Below are positions 16,026-25,280 of a DNA stretch of 64,000 bases, one piece after another (the first letter of the stretch is position 1; each line of letters begins with the position of its first letter). Source of the stretch: CAVUXJ01 sp963814975 (GTDB lineage Bacteria > Acidobacteriota > Vicinamibacteria > Vicinamibacterales > CAVVIG01); contig CAWFFB010000012.1 of the NCBI GenBank assembly GCA_963814975.1, forward strand, positions 211,095 through 275,094, read 5' to 3'. A model generated the notes under the pieces. It did not search any database. It saw nothing but the letters and a program-made list of their open reading frames with translations, and had not been told where the DNA came from. Both the position numbers and the translations under genes were made by a program.

Positions 16026-17669
16026 CTATTTCGCGCCGGATTCTGTCGAGGGGTTGCGAAGGGCCCACGCCACCGCTTCAGCTCGACTGCGTAGTCCGAG
16101 CTTCGAGAGGATGCGGCTCACGTGGTGCTCGACCGTTTTCGGACTGATGAAGAGTCGGTTGCCGATTTCGAGATTGGCGAGGCCGTGGCTGACGAGGTCC
16201 AGCACCTGGCGTTCACGAGAGGTCAGCAGGCCCGCAGCGCGAGGGCCCGGTCGGCTGCCCGCGCCCAGCTCTCGCAGCAGTGCCGCCGCTTGGTCGGCGT
16301 AAGGCCGCGCGTCGAGCCGTTGGAAGACGGAAGAGGCCAGCCGGGCGTCCTCCGCCGCAATCTCCCGATCGGCGACGGCGAGGACCTGCGCCCACTCGAG
16401 ACGGGTGACGGCAGCGTCGAACGGCATCCCTGAGGCTTCGAAGAGCGTGCAGGCTTTCTCGAGCAGTGCTCCGGCAGCGCCGCCCGATGCGAGCTCGACG
16501 CGGGCAGTCGACAGACACGCCTGTGCATGAATGGGCGGCTGCTTCGCGCGTTCCGCGATTGTGGCCAGTCGCGCCGCGGCGGTCCGGGCAGCCTCGAACT
16601 CTCCAAGTGTCAGACGGACATCGACGAGCAGTCTGAGCAAGGGGACAGCAGGCAAGCCGTCACCGAGCGCGTCGAGTCGCCGTTCGAGGATGGCGCCAGC
16701 GAGGGCGGCCTGCCCGCGCGCCAGGTGCAGCGCCGCCGACGCCTCGGCGGCCACGCCGTGCGTCTCGAGACCAGACAGCAACTGGCTGGCCTCTTCGAAC
16801 CGTCCCCGCCGCACGCAGAGGAGCGCCAGACGACTCAGGCTGTGGACCTTCTCCGCTGGGTACTTCTGCTCGACGGCGCGGAGCGCCGCCTGCAGCTCGC
16901 GCTCGGCCTCGGCCCAGCGACCGGTCGCGATGAGGACGCCGCAATAGACGACCCGGCAATAGTGAAAGATCGGCATCGAGTTGTAGCGTCGTGCGAACGC
17001 GTCCACGACCTCGCACCACTGGACGGCGCGCGCAAAGTCGGCCGCGCGATCGCAGGCCGAGAGCATGTTGCAACACGCATCGCCCACGACAATCAGATTG
17101 CAGCCTCCCGCGGTTGCCGTGGCCACGGCCTCATCGAGCATCGCCATGCCTGCGTCCACGTCCCCCAGTGACACGCGTCCGCGCCCCTGCTCGGACAGGG
17201 CCCAGACCTCCAGATCCAGGTCGCCGTGCTGCCGCGCGATCGCAAGGGCTTCTCGCGCGTAGTCGACTGCCGTGGCCGCGTCGGGCGTCATCTTACCGCG
17301 CAGCTGCACGAGCCAGCCGCGCTCGGCGCAGGGGCCCGCGTCTTCCAGCAACCGTTCGGCGCGTTGCAGCCAGCCATTCCCGGCCGCACCATTGCCGAGG
17401 GCCGAAAAGTAGCTCATCGCCAGCCACAGCGCGGCCCGAGCAGCGCGGCAGACATCGCCCGCTTCCTGATAGAGCATGCAGGCCCGCGTCCGACGTTCGA
17501 TGCTCGGGCCAATCTCTTCGAGCCAGAACAGCGCGTCGCTCAGCCCCTCGAGCGCCGCCGTGGTTTCTTCACGGTCGAGGCTCGCTTCGAAGTGGCCACG
17601 TGCACAGGTCCAATCTCCGCGTTCGAGTGCCGCCGCACCCTCGGCTACGCGTTTGTCAACCGAGCTCAT
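16026..17669 (-). CDS. LuxR-family transcriptional regulator with TPR-like sensor region
   Basis: A 547-residue regulator. The first approximately 470 residues are helical repeats of TPR type (RGDWTCARGHFEASLD, AMSYFSALGNGAAGNGWLQ, AARTAAARLATIAERAKQP). The end is a LuxR/GerE HTH: LLTSRERQVLDLVSHGLAN, then LFISPKTVEHHVSRILSKL and SRAEAVAWALRN. No nucleotide-binding P-loop is visible, so it is not a full MalT-type STAND ATPase. The ATG at 17669 (MSSVDKR) is chosen over an earlier in-frame start of atypical composition. It is 102 bp upstream of the haloperoxidase-like gene and may share its transcript. Confidence 0.82.
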   Translation of the reverse strand: MSSVDKRVAEGAAALERGDWTCARGHFEASLDREETTAALEGLSDALFWLEEIGPSIERRTRACMLYQEAGDVCRAARAALWLAMSYFSALGNGAAGNGWLQRAERLLEDAGPCAERGWLVQLRGKMTPDAATAVDYAREALAIARQHGDLDLEVWALSEQGRGRVSLGDVDAGMAMLDEAVATATAGGCNLIVVGDACCNMLSACDRAADFARAVQWCEVVDAFARRYNSMPIFHYCRVVYCGVLIATGRWAEAERELQAALRAVEQKYPAEKVHSLSRLALLCVRRGRFEEASQLLSGLETHGVAAEASAALHLARGQAALAGAILERRLDALGDGLPAVPLLRLLVDVRLTLGEFEAARTAAARLATIAERAKQPPIHAQACLSTARVELASGGAAGALLEKACTLFEASGMPFDAAVTRLEWAQVLAVADREIAAEDARLASSVFQRLDARPYADQAAALLRELGAGSRPGPRAAGLLTSRERQVLDLVSHGLANLEIGNRLFISPKTVEHHVSRILSKLGLRSRAEAVAWALRNPSTESGAK

Positions 17670-17884
17670 GGCTTGATTATGTGGCTGACGCGCGCGGGTG
17701 GCGACCCTCTCGTCGCTCCGGACGAGCTGTCGGCGCGAGTGTGGGACAAACTGGTTGAGGAGCGGCCGATCACCTCTGGCCCTTGAAACCGGCGGCAAAT
17801 TTGACGCACGCGTTATTCGTCAGTGTGACCGGCAGACCGTAGAAGGACCGGTCGAGCCTGCACTCGTGGGGTGAACGTGGCGGT

Positions 17885-17902
17885 AACCGTGCTCCAGCGG
17901 AT
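17885..17902 (+). repeat. 18-bp direct repeat, left copy flanking transposase
   Basis: AACCGTGCTCCAGCGGAT occurs here and again exactly at 19187-19204, on both sides of the ISAzo13-type transposase. It is too long for a usual target duplication and is in direct rather than inverted orientation. It may be an internal subterminal repeat of the IS or a trace of recombination. Confidence 0.6.
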
Positions 17903-17941
17903 AATCCGTGATCGGCAAATGACGAGGCGGTACGGTGCGGC

Positions 17942-19158
17942 ATGCAGGTGGCCACCCTGCGTGCCAAGTACGGCGCGCTGGTGCCGGTGTTCACGGAGCG
18001 GTCCCGCCGCGTTTGGGCTGCCACAGAAGCCCAGGCGATCGGTTACGGTGGCATCGCGTTGGTGGCGCGCGCCACCGGGATGGCCGAGTCGACCATCCAG
18101 CGCGGGCTGCGCGATCTGCAGGTGCGTCACCCACTGCCGCCGTCGCGCAGCCGGCGCGCGGGGGCGGAAGCGAGCCGGCGACCGTCACCGACCCGACCCT
18201 TCTGCGGAGACTTGAACGCGTTGGTGGCGCCCACGGCTCCCGGCGATCCGGATTCTCCGCTGCGCTGGACGAGCCGAAGCGTGCGGACGTTGGCCGTGGC
18301 GCTGGACGGGCTGGGCCATCACGTCAGTCACGCGGTGGTCGCGGAGTTGCTGCACGCCCTCGGCTACAGCCTCCAAGGCAACGTTAAGACCCGCGAGGGT
18401 CGCCAGCATCCCGATCGGGACGCGCAATTTCGCTACATCGCCCAGGTCGTTCGCCGGGGGCAACGACGACGGCAGCCGACCATTTCGGTCGACACGAAGA
18501 AGAAGGAGCTGGTCGGCGACTTCAAGAATGGCGGGCGGGATTGGCGCCCGGCGAAGACGTCCCAGCGGCTCCGCGTCCACGATTTCGTGATCCCCGCCAC
18601 CGCGACGCAGGGCGGTAAAGCAATTCCGTACAGCGTCTACGATCTGCAGCGCGATGAAGGCTGGGTGAGCGTAGGCATCGATCACGACACGGCGAGTTTC
18701 GCGGTCCAGGCGATCCGTCGCTGGTGGCGTGTAATGGACGGCCCGTATACCGTCACGCGGAGTCGCTGCTGATCACCGCGGATGCCGGCGGGAGTAACGG
18801 CGCCCGCCTCCGGCTCTGGAAATGGGAACTGCAGCGGCTGGCGAATCGCACCGGGCTCACCATCACGGTGTGCCACTTTCCGCCGGGCACGAGCAAGTGG
18901 AACAAGATCGAGCATCGCCTGTTCTCACACATCGCGATGAACTGGCGCGGGACACCGCTCGTGAACCTCGCTACGATCGTAAGCCTGATTGGCGCGACGC
19001 ATAGCCGATCGGGGCTGCGCGTCCGATCAGAGCTGGATCGCGGCCACTATCCGAGCGGCGTCGCCGTGACAGAGATCCAGATGGCCACGGTGCGCCTCGA
19101 ACGGCATCGCTTCCACGGCGACTGGAATTACACGATTCACCCGGCTACGACACGGTGA
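17942..19158 (+). mobile_element. ISAzo13-family transposase, frameshifted
   Basis: Two overlapping frames form one DDE transposase of the ISAzo13 type. The first (to about 18740) begins MQVATLRAKYGALVPVF, has an HTH-like stretch (GMAESTIQRGLRDLQV) and the first catalytic Asp in TISVDTKKKELVG, and runs to AVQAIRRWWRVM. The second carries the remaining acidic residues in LLITADAGGSNGAR and TSKWNKIEHRLFS and ends WNYTIHPATT. The frame breaks near 18735-18760, so the protein is inactive unless this is a programmed shift; no slippery run is evident. Clear terminal inverted repeats were not found. Confidence 0.8.
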
Positions 19159-19186
19159 CATCGAGTACTTGTTTCCTGACGGCTCC

Positions 19187-19220
19187 AACCGTGCTCCAGC
19201 GGATCATCGCGATCCGCTGG
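19187..19220 (+). repeat. 18-bp direct repeat, right copy, overlapping a 10-bp hairpin
   Basis: The right copy AACCGTGCTCCAGCGGAT (19187-19204) runs into a perfect inverted repeat, CCAGCGGATC then five bases then GATCCGCTGG. The hairpin begins within the repeat and could mark the IS right end or a terminator for the transposase. Confidence 0.5.
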
Positions 19221-20099
19221 GCCTCGGGTATTCGAGCTGCATGGCGGCGAAGTCGGTCGTGCGCGATCCGTAGCGGACGGTGATCCCGTGAAGCGCTTCG
19301 TCCAAGGCTCTGGCCGGTTGCCGATCCCCGATCGCCGGAAGCCGCTGCTTGGCCGGCCAGTTCGAGGCGACCTGATCGGGGAGAACGCGGAGGCCGTTGC
19401 GGGTCTGCTGAGCACCATCGAGTGCGGGAAAACGTCGCCGCGCGTGACCGGTACGTTCCGTGACCACGCGTCCGCGACCAGGGCGAGCGACACTTCGTCA
19501 ACACCGGGCGTCAGCTCGATACCGGTCGGCTCGCAGGGTGGCGAGGAGGGCCGGACCCACAGTGTCGTACAGCATGGCCGCCAGAAATGCCCCGAGAACG
19601 TTGCCCATCGGACTTGCCAGCGAGTCTGGCGAGCGATGTTCGACGTGCTGATTCGTACGACTAACCTTGCGTCGAGGTCCCACCGATCAGCTGTGTCCGC
19701 TGCGGTTGCGCGGTGTACCGCCGCGCTTGCCAACGGGCTCCCGAACGATTAACTCTTGAGAAGCAGGCGCGATTAGCCGAGCGGGGATATCACGCCGCAC
19801 GCACGCGCGCCGCAGCGCTTTCGGTTAGTTGCGCACGCTGCCATCGATTCCGCCGTCCTGATCGTGTTCCGCCATCGGAGGCACAATGGACAGCCAAGAA
19901 CCAGACATCACACGCAACCCGCCGCGTCAGCCCACTCGATCGAACACCGACCTCCCTTAGTCAGGCCGAACTCCCGCCCTGCTCGTCCAGGCAGATGCGT
20001 TGGGGGCGATCGCCTGCATTCACTACCCCGGCCTGCGAGCAGCCCATTACCTCCGATGTAATTGCGGGTCCTCCGCGGTCACGACAGCTCCGTGTCCAC
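19221..20099. other. Degenerate region after the transposase, no intact gene
   Basis: Between about 19205 and 19735 the minus strand has protein-like stretches in alternating frames (AMLYDTVGPALLATLR, AQQTRNGLRVLPDQVASNW, ALHGITVRYGSRTTDFAAMQ), which suggests a decayed gene that I cannot name. At 19886-19960 on the plus strand a 24-codon ORF (MDSQEPDITRNPPRQP) has a good GGAGG ribosome binding site, but it is very short and may be the 5' end of a lost gene. The rest shows nothing. Confidence 0.35.
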
Positions 20100-22046
20100 T
20101 CAAACGTCCCTGATCCACACGTCACCCCTGAAGTCGCCCAGCACGAAAATGATCTGGTCAGGTGCGACAACAGGCGCGGTGCCGGTCACCATTGCCGGAA
20201 CGATCATTTCGCGGAGCGTGAGAACTTCAGTCGCCTCGTTGGCGACCCGACCGATCGACGTGTCGAAGCCTCGGGCAAGCACACGGCTCCGGATATCGAT
20301 GTTCGGGAACGTCGCCGAGTAGTACAGCCCGCGTCCGTCGCGTGACCAGAAGGGATGGCTGGCCGACCCGCAAATGGCGATCCACTCCGACTCCTGCACC
20401 GGGCTGTCTCGTCGAAGCGGTGCGATGGCGATCTCGGGTGATCCACCGGGCTGCGTCGCGTCGAACGCCAGCCATCGGCCGTCAGGCGAGATCCGCGGGT
20501 TCGACACCTTGCGGGTCGCGGCCGACAGCAGCGGACGCTGCGCGCCATCCTGCATGTCGACGATCAGAAATGCGTTGAGGCCCGAGCCGAAGGTTTCGAT
20601 GAGCAGGGTCTGTTCATCGAGCCATAGCCTCGGCCGACCGCCACAGTCGTTGCGGACGAGCCGCGTCTCTCCGCTCGTGATGCTCGTCAGGAACAGGGGA
20701 CGCTGCACGGGCGGACCGGGCACCACCGCGCTGTACGCCAGCCTCTGTCCACTCGGCGAGATTGCCGGGAATCCGCGGTGGACACCTGGCTCTCCCTCTA
20801 TCCTCGCGTCGGAACCGTTCTCCAGATTCCTGACGTGGAGCTCAGTGCCGGTCATGCTGACCGCGAAATGTGCGAGCGTCCCGCCGTCCTGCGACACTGT
20901 CAGGTGGCTGACGATGCCGGCGCCGCGGGTCAGGCGACGGAGCGGACCATGGGGCTTGCCGGTGGCGGCGTCGATCGCGACCGACCAGAGGTTGACGTCG
21001 GCGTGAGTGCCGACGAAGCTCAGACGTCCTCGAGTCACCGACGGAAAGAACGCGTAATCGCCTCCCGGTGTCATGACCTCTGGTGCGCCAATCGCGTCGA
21101 AGGTCTGCGGTGAGACCCGCTGCCGCCAAATCTGCACACCCTGCCGGCCTGCCCCGGTATAGAAAATCGAGTCGCCGTCACACGCCGACGACTGCGCTAT
21201 CACGATGAGGCCTTGCTGCCGGCCTTGTCTCATGACGCCGGTGTCGAGCGGCGTGCCGCCTTCGAGCGGCACGATCCAGCAGTCGAGCTCAACGGACGGA
21301 TCCGGATGCGCGACCACGAGGAGGTGACGGCCGTCCTCTGACCACGTTGCGCACTCGATATCAACGAGTTCTGTCGCCAGTGTGCGCTCTGCGCCACCGT
21401 CCGTGGGGATTACTCGCAGCGAGTCGCGCGCTCCGATGGCGATGTATGCGAGCCACTTCCCGTCTGGTGAGTACCTGGCGTTCCGGGCCGCACGTCTTAC
21501 CAGACGCAGCCGCCCGCCGAGCGTGGGTATCTCGTAGACATTTCGCGTCGACTCTCCGGTCGCGGTAAACAGCACTCGGGTGTCGTCGGCGGAAAACGTC
21601 GGCTCGGCACAATCACACTGGCCGGATGTCAGCTGCACCGCCGCCCCGCCTACCTGCTGCAGCCATACCTGCGGTGATTCGCCGTCCTCGCCCGCATCGG
21701 AGACGTACACGACCATGCGCGCGTCGGACGACAACGCCGGCCAGAACGTCGCCGCCGACGTGGCGGTCACGCGTTCCGGACGAGGTTCGCGCGGTGCGAC
21801 TGATGCGGCGGCGCTCGTCGAGGCGGGGGCGGAGTCCGGCCGGCGGCGGCTTTCCCACCACGCCGTCAGCTCACGACGGCTGGCGTACACGCTGCCGCGT
21901 TTCGCGTGATCGAGGCGGTGAACCGGCAGGCCTTCCTCACGCTCCCACCGTTGCACGGTGCGAATACCCCGCCCGAGATACGAGGCGATTTCCTTCCACG
22001 AGTCGAGCCGGGACTCGTCCGGCCCGTCTTCAGGACGCTGGGTCAT
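20100..22046 (-). CDS. HTH-PD40 repeat protein (MerR-like HTH with WD40-like beta-propeller)
   Basis: A 648-residue protein. The N-terminal DNA-binding-like block SWKEIASYLGRGIRTVQRWE, followed by GLPVHRLDH, is characteristic of a large acidobacterial class. After a Pro/Ala linker come repeated PD40/WD40-like blades (ARYSPDGKWLAYIA, ISPSGQRLAYSAV, ISPDGRWLAFDA, FWSRDGRGLYYSA) that would form a TolB-like propeller. No transmembrane helix separates the two parts, unlike many relatives. Its ligand and role are unknown; regulation in response to a periplasmic or cytoplasmic ligand is only a guess. The ATG at 22046 (MTQRPEDG) is chosen as the nearest start before the conserved block. Confidence 0.82.
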   Translation of the reverse strand: MTQRPEDGPDESRLDSWKEIASYLGRGIRTVQRWEREEGLPVHRLDHAKRGSVYASRRELTAWWESRRRPDSAPASTSAAASVAPREPRPERVTATSAATFWPALSSDARMVVYVSDAGEDGESPQVWLQQVGGAAVQLTSGQCDCAEPTFSADDTRVLFTATGESTRNVYEIPTLGGRLRLVRRAARNARYSPDGKWLAYIAIGARDSLRVIPTDGGAERTLATELVDIECATWSEDGRHLLVVAHPDPSVELDCWIVPLEGGTPLDTGVMRQGRQQGLIVIAQSSACDGDSIFYTGAGRQGVQIWRQRVSPQTFDAIGAPEVMTPGGDYAFFPSVTRGRLSFVGTHADVNLWSVAIDAATGKPHGPLRRLTRGAGIVSHLTVSQDGGTLAHFAVSMTGTELHVRNLENGSDARIEGEPGVHRGFPAISPSGQRLAYSAVVPGPPVQRPLFLTSITSGETRLVRNDCGGRPRLWLDEQTLLIETFGSGLNAFLIVDMQDGAQRPLLSAATRKVSNPRISPDGRWLAFDATQPGGSPEIAIAPLRRDSPVQESEWIAICGSASHPFWSRDGRGLYYSATFPNIDIRSRVLARGFDTSIGRVANEATEVLTLREMIVPAMVTGTAPVVAPDQIIFVLGDFRGDVWIRDV

Positions 22047-22197
22047 GCTCGCGTTGAGGATAGCGCACCAGTGCGCCATTACGCGCCATTGTCGCGTCGG
22101 CGCATCGTTGCGCTTGAGCCTCGGCGCACCGTGGTTGAGACTGCCGGTGCGGGCTCATACGACCCGTTTTGGGTGGGAAAGGCCCAAGGAGGATTCC

Positions 22198-22707
22198 ATG
22201 ATGACGCATTCAAAGATCGTGATTTCGTGCGGGGCACTAATCGTCGCGATGGCGGCCGGCAGGGGTGCCGCTCCATCCGCGGCAGAGCCGAATGCGGCGG
22301 TCCAGGGGGTCTGGCGAACCCTCGAGGTCGTCGTGCCTGGAGCCGCTGGCGGCACGTTCAAGCCCGATGCGACGCTCGCCATCTTCCACGGCCGGCACTA
22401 CAGCCGGGTTGAGGTGCATGCCGAACAGCCGCGGCCCCTCCTGGGCAACCCGGCTGCCGCGTCCGCCGACCAGCTGCGGGCGGTGTGGGGCCCCTTCGTC
22501 GCCGAAGCGGGCACCTTCGAAGTGAGCGGCACCGACGTGATCACGATGCGCGCGACGGTCGCGAAGAATCCCGCGGCGATGCAAGGCGGAGCGTCGAGTG
22601 TCTACACCTACCGGCGCCAGGGCGACAGGTTGACACTGACCGCGGTCCGCACGCCCGCAGGTCCGAGTGCGCAGCCGATCACGGTCACGCTGACACGCGT
22701 CGAGTGA
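22198..22707 (+). CDS. Secreted lipocalin-like domain protein
   Basis: A 169-residue exported protein with a signal peptide (MMTHSKIVISCGALIVAMAA). The mature part resembles small lipocalin-like domains: AAVQGVWRTLEVVVPG opens the barrel, followed by PDATLAIFHGRHYSRVEVH, then VWGPFVAEAGTFEVSGTDVI and VYTYRRQGDRLTLTAVR. Such proteins occur in acidobacterial genomes without known function. The start is supported by AAGGAGG-like sequence before the ATG. It lies 29 bp upstream of the PIG-L deacetylase gene and is probably co-transcribed with it. It is divergent from the HTH-PD40 gene across about 150 bp. Confidence 0.75.
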   Translation: MMTHSKIVISCGALIVAMAAGRGAAPSAAEPNAAVQGVWRTLEVVVPGAAGGTFKPDATLAIFHGRHYSRVEVHAEQPRPLLGNPAAASADQLRAVWGPFVAEAGTFEVSGTDVITMRATVAKNPAAMQGGASSVYTYRRQGDRLTLTAVRTPAGPSAQPITVTLTRVE

Positions 22708-22736
22708 TACCCGCTCACCTCAACGGAGATCCTGTC

Positions 22737-23615
22737 ATGACTTCATCACGGCGCGCGTCCTTACTGGTCGTCCTCGCGCATCCCGACGACGAGATCTTTT
22801 ATGGCGGCATGCTGACGCACCTCAGTGAACGGGGTGTGCGCGTGACGCTCGCGTGTGCCACGAATGGCGAGGCGGGCAAGCCGCATCCATCCGTCGGGTC
22901 GGTGGACGACCTCGGTGCCTTGCGCGTCGAAGAGCTGCGACTGTCCTGCGAGCGTCTCGGCATCGAGCCGCCCGTGCTCCTCGGCTTCCACGACTCCGCC
23001 CGCGGCGACCGCCAGCGGCACGGCGACTCTCGGGCCTTGGCGAACGTGGACATGCTCGAGGTCGAGGCGGCCATCCGCCGGATCATCCAGGACGTGACGC
23101 CACAGGTCCTCCTCACGTTCGATCCGCACGGCGGCTATTACCATCCCGATCATCTGGCGGTGCAGCGGGCGACGACGGCCGCGTTCTTTTCGAGTGGGAC
23201 GATGGGATGCACCGCGCCGGAGCGATTGTTCTACGGGGCGATGCTGCTCGAGGTGTTCCGAGGCCTGGCCGAGAAGAGTCGCGGGCGCGGTATCACGGAC
23301 GGCCTCGCCCCCGACGTGTTCGGAACAGCGGCCGAGATGGTCGCGGTCTCGTTCGACACGAGCTCACTGGTGCACCGGAAGTTCATGGCGCTTGCCGCGC
23401 ACCGCTCCGCGTTCGGAGTGACCGAGGAGATGTTGAGCAGCCCGCCGCCGGGCGTGCGGGAGATGCTTGACGCGTTCCGGCCTGTTTTCGAGCGCGAGGT
23501 GTTCGTGCTGGGCGGGACTCGTATGTCGACCCCACACTGGCCCTTGCGCGACCTGTTCGATGGCATTCACTCTGCGGAATGGGTTCGAGCAGGTGCGCTG
23601 AGTGCTTCGGCATGA
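22737..23615 (+). CDS. PIG-L family N-acetylglucosaminyl deacetylase-type protein
   Basis: A 292-residue zinc-dependent deacetylase of the PIG-L/LmbE family, which removes acetyl groups from GlcNAc-linked substrates (MshB, BshB and related enzymes). The N-terminal LLVVLAHPDDEIFYGGML gives the AHPDDE zinc and catalytic motif. The third metal-binding His lies in GGYYHPDHLAVQ. The C-terminal part (DVFGTAAEMVAVSFDTSSL, HRSAFGVTEEML) is normal for the family. No signal peptide, so a cytoplasmic enzyme. The ATG at 22737 follows CGGAGAT. It appears to form a two-gene unit with the lipocalin-like gene. The real substrate cannot be inferred. Confidence 0.88.
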   Translation: MTSSRRASLLVVLAHPDDEIFYGGMLTHLSERGVRVTLACATNGEAGKPHPSVGSVDDLGALRVEELRLSCERLGIEPPVLLGFHDSARGDRQRHGDSRALANVDMLEVEAAIRRIIQDVTPQVLLTFDPHGGYYHPDHLAVQRATTAAFFSSGTMGCTAPERLFYGAMLLEVFRGLAEKSRGRGITDGLAPDVFGTAAEMVAVSFDTSSLVHRKFMALAAHRSAFGVTEEMLSSPPPGVREMLDAFRPVFEREVFVLGGTRMSTPHWPLRDLFDGIHSAEWVRAGALSASA

Positions 23616-23895
23616 GGGTAAGAGATTCGGGAGTGTGACGGTGAATGGACGATGAAGGCAGAGGCTGCCGTGCTGAACGCCGCCGGCGGGCGGATCGCAC
23701 ACCGGTTTCATGCGCGCGATCTCCACCTCGATCATGGCACCAGCTGAGCGCCGGGGAGCCACGCCTGTATCAGCTGATTCGCCAATCGGGACCGACCGCT
23801 GATCGACAGTTCGCGATCGAGTTTCTCGATTCCGGCGTGGAAGCGTTCGCGTTTACGTTCGGCCGACGCAGAAGGAGCGGACGGTCGGCCGACTG
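23616..23895. other. Gap with a possible plus-strand gene tail
   Basis: The plus strand around 23750-23870 encodes PRLYQLIRQSGPTADRQFAI then EFLDSGVEAFAFTFG, which reads like the C-terminal end of a protein but has no start or body here. I regard it as a probable remnant of unknown origin. Confidence 0.25.
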
Positions 23896-24522
23896 TCAGT
23901 GTTTCGGCGCAGGCCGCAGGCCTAGGCGCGCGGCCATTGTCACCAGGTCCGGCAGCGAGTCAGCCTTCATCTTGCGCATCACCTGGCCTCGGTGCGCCTT
24001 CACCGTGATCTCGCTGATGCCGAGTTCGCCACCGACCTGTTTGTTCAAGAGCCCGGACACCACCCATGCCATCACCTCGCGTTCGCGCGGAGTGAGTGAC
24101 GCGTAGCAGTCCCGCAAGACCCGCATCTCCGAATCCTGACGGAGTGCGGTGCGACTTCGCTCTATAGCACCGCGAATGGCGTTCAACAGCACATCGTCCT
24201 TGAACGGCTTCGTCAGGAACTCGACGGCCCCGGCCTTCATCGCTTGCACGCTCATCGGCACGTCGCCGTGTCCGGTGATGAAGATGATCGGCATGTCGGT
24301 CCGCTCCGCGAGCTGCTGCTGCAACTCGAGGCCGGTGAGCCCAGGCAGCGTCACATCGAGCACCAGGCAGCACGGAACGGTCGCGCGAGGGCGGGAAAGG
24401 AATTCTTGTGCGGATGCGAACATTTCGGGTTGCCAGCCTGCGGTTCTGATCAACAACTCCAGCGATTCGCGCACCGAGACGTCGTCGTCGACGACGAAGA
24501 CGATGGACGTGTCGTGCGGCAT
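23896..24522 (-). CDS. FixJ/NarL-class response regulator
   Basis: A 208-residue two-domain regulator. The receiver (6-120) contains VVDDDVSVRESLELL, the phospho-acceptor Asp in CLVLDVTLPGLTGLEL, and KPFKDDVLLNAI with the conserved Lys. The LuxR-type HTH (140-205) contains LTPREREVMAWVVSGLL, then GISEITVKAHRGQVMRKM. The order and the ITGHGDVPMSVQAMKAGAVE block are FixJ-like. The ATG at 24522 follows GAGGT; the upstream open frame is a shadow. It is in the same direction as, and downstream of, a receiver protein and the multi-PAS kinase, likely its cognate sensor. Confidence 0.9.
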   Translation of the reverse strand: MPHDTSIVFVVDDDVSVRESLELLIRTAGWQPEMFASAQEFLSRPRATVPCCLVLDVTLPGLTGLELQQQLAERTDMPIIFITGHGDVPMSVQAMKAGAVEFLTKPFKDDVLLNAIRGAIERSRTALRQDSEMRVLRDCYASLTPREREVMAWVVSGLLNKQVGGELGISEITVKAHRGQVMRKMKADSLPDLVTMAARLGLRPAPKH

Positions 24523-24608
24523 CGTTACCTCGATCGATCGAGCGGCGATCGCCGAACTCACAGTATATGGCTCTCGACCGATCTTGCCGGTGCTCATGGT
24601 CGTCATGT

Positions 24609-24983
24609 TTACCTCATCCGAAGCGCGGCGTTGAGCGCGTCGAGCAGCGCCGCCTCGCTGAACGGCTTGAACAGGCACTCCACTGCGCCCTGCGCGAGCA
24701 GGCGCGGACGGACCGTCTCGTCGCCGTTGGCGGTGATGAAGACAATCGGGATCTCCTGCTGCCGCCGCATCAATTCCTCTTGAAGATCGGGACCCGACAT
24801 GCCAGGCATCGCGACGTCGAGAATCAGACAGCTCGTCTCGCTGACGAAATCGGACGCGAGGAACGCTTCGGCCGACGAGAACGCCTCGGCGGCAAAGCCG
24901 CACTCGCGCAGCAAGTCCGGCAGCGACTCGCGCACGGACTCGTCGTCATCGACGACCGACACCAGTGAACGCTTGCCCATCAT
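24609..24983 (-). CDS. Single-domain response regulator (CheY-like receiver)
   Basis: A 124-residue receiver without output domain: VSVVDDDESVRESLPDLL, phospho-acceptor Asp in CLILDVAMPGMSGPDL, and FKPFSEAALLDALN with the conserved Lys. It sits between the multi-PAS kinase (upstream) and the FixJ-type regulator (downstream), all on the minus strand, so a phosphorelay or phosphate-sink role is plausible. Two adjacent ATG codons (24983, 24980) are equally possible starts. The sequence just upstream of its start repeats the end of the kinase gene (see the repeat at 24970-25280). Confidence 0.88.
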   Translation of the reverse strand: MMGKRSLVSVVDDDESVRESLPDLLRECGFAAEAFSSAEAFLASDFVSETSCLILDVAMPGMSGPDLQEELMRRQQEIPIVFITANGDETVRPRLLAQGAVECLFKPFSEAALLDALNAALRMR

Positions 24984-25280
24984 GAGTGCCTCATTACGGT
25001 GCCGCGTCCGTGACGCTCTGGACCGCGGGGAATGGAAACGAGACGTTAGCACCAGGTCCATCGTGAGCTGCGTCCCAATGAGCAGCGATCACCGCTCGGT
25101 GTGCCGCGCGTCATTGCAGGATGCGCCACTGCGCAGGCGATCGTCTATGAGACTTTGGTATTGCCCCGGCGCACTCGGTCAACGCTTGCCCATCATGAAT
25201 GCCTCATTACGGGTGCCGCGTCCGTGACCCTCTCTGGAGCGCGGGGAATCGAAAACGAGAAGGTGGCGCCTGGTCCATCG
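24970..25280. repeat. About 95-bp direct duplication at kinase end / receiver start
   Basis: Bases about 24970-25064 and about 25184-25280 are near-identical (GCTTGCCCATCATGA, TGCCTCATTACGG, TGCCGCGTCCGTGAC, GCGGGGAAT). On the minus strand each copy encodes the last approximately 20 residues of a histidine kinase (GPGA, then VTDAAP) followed by ATGATGGGCAAGCG. The second copy is the true kinase end, after which the receiver reading stops within five codons. The first copy is fused to the complete receiver gene. The 120 bp between contain the left half of the dispersed leader repeat (GTCTATGAGACTTTGGTAT). Confidence 0.7.

Noticed and set aside
18724..19158. Separate small gene downstream of the transposase start
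   Set aside because: Its sequence carries the second and third acidic motifs of the same DDE transposase, so it is the frameshifted 3' part and not an independent gene.
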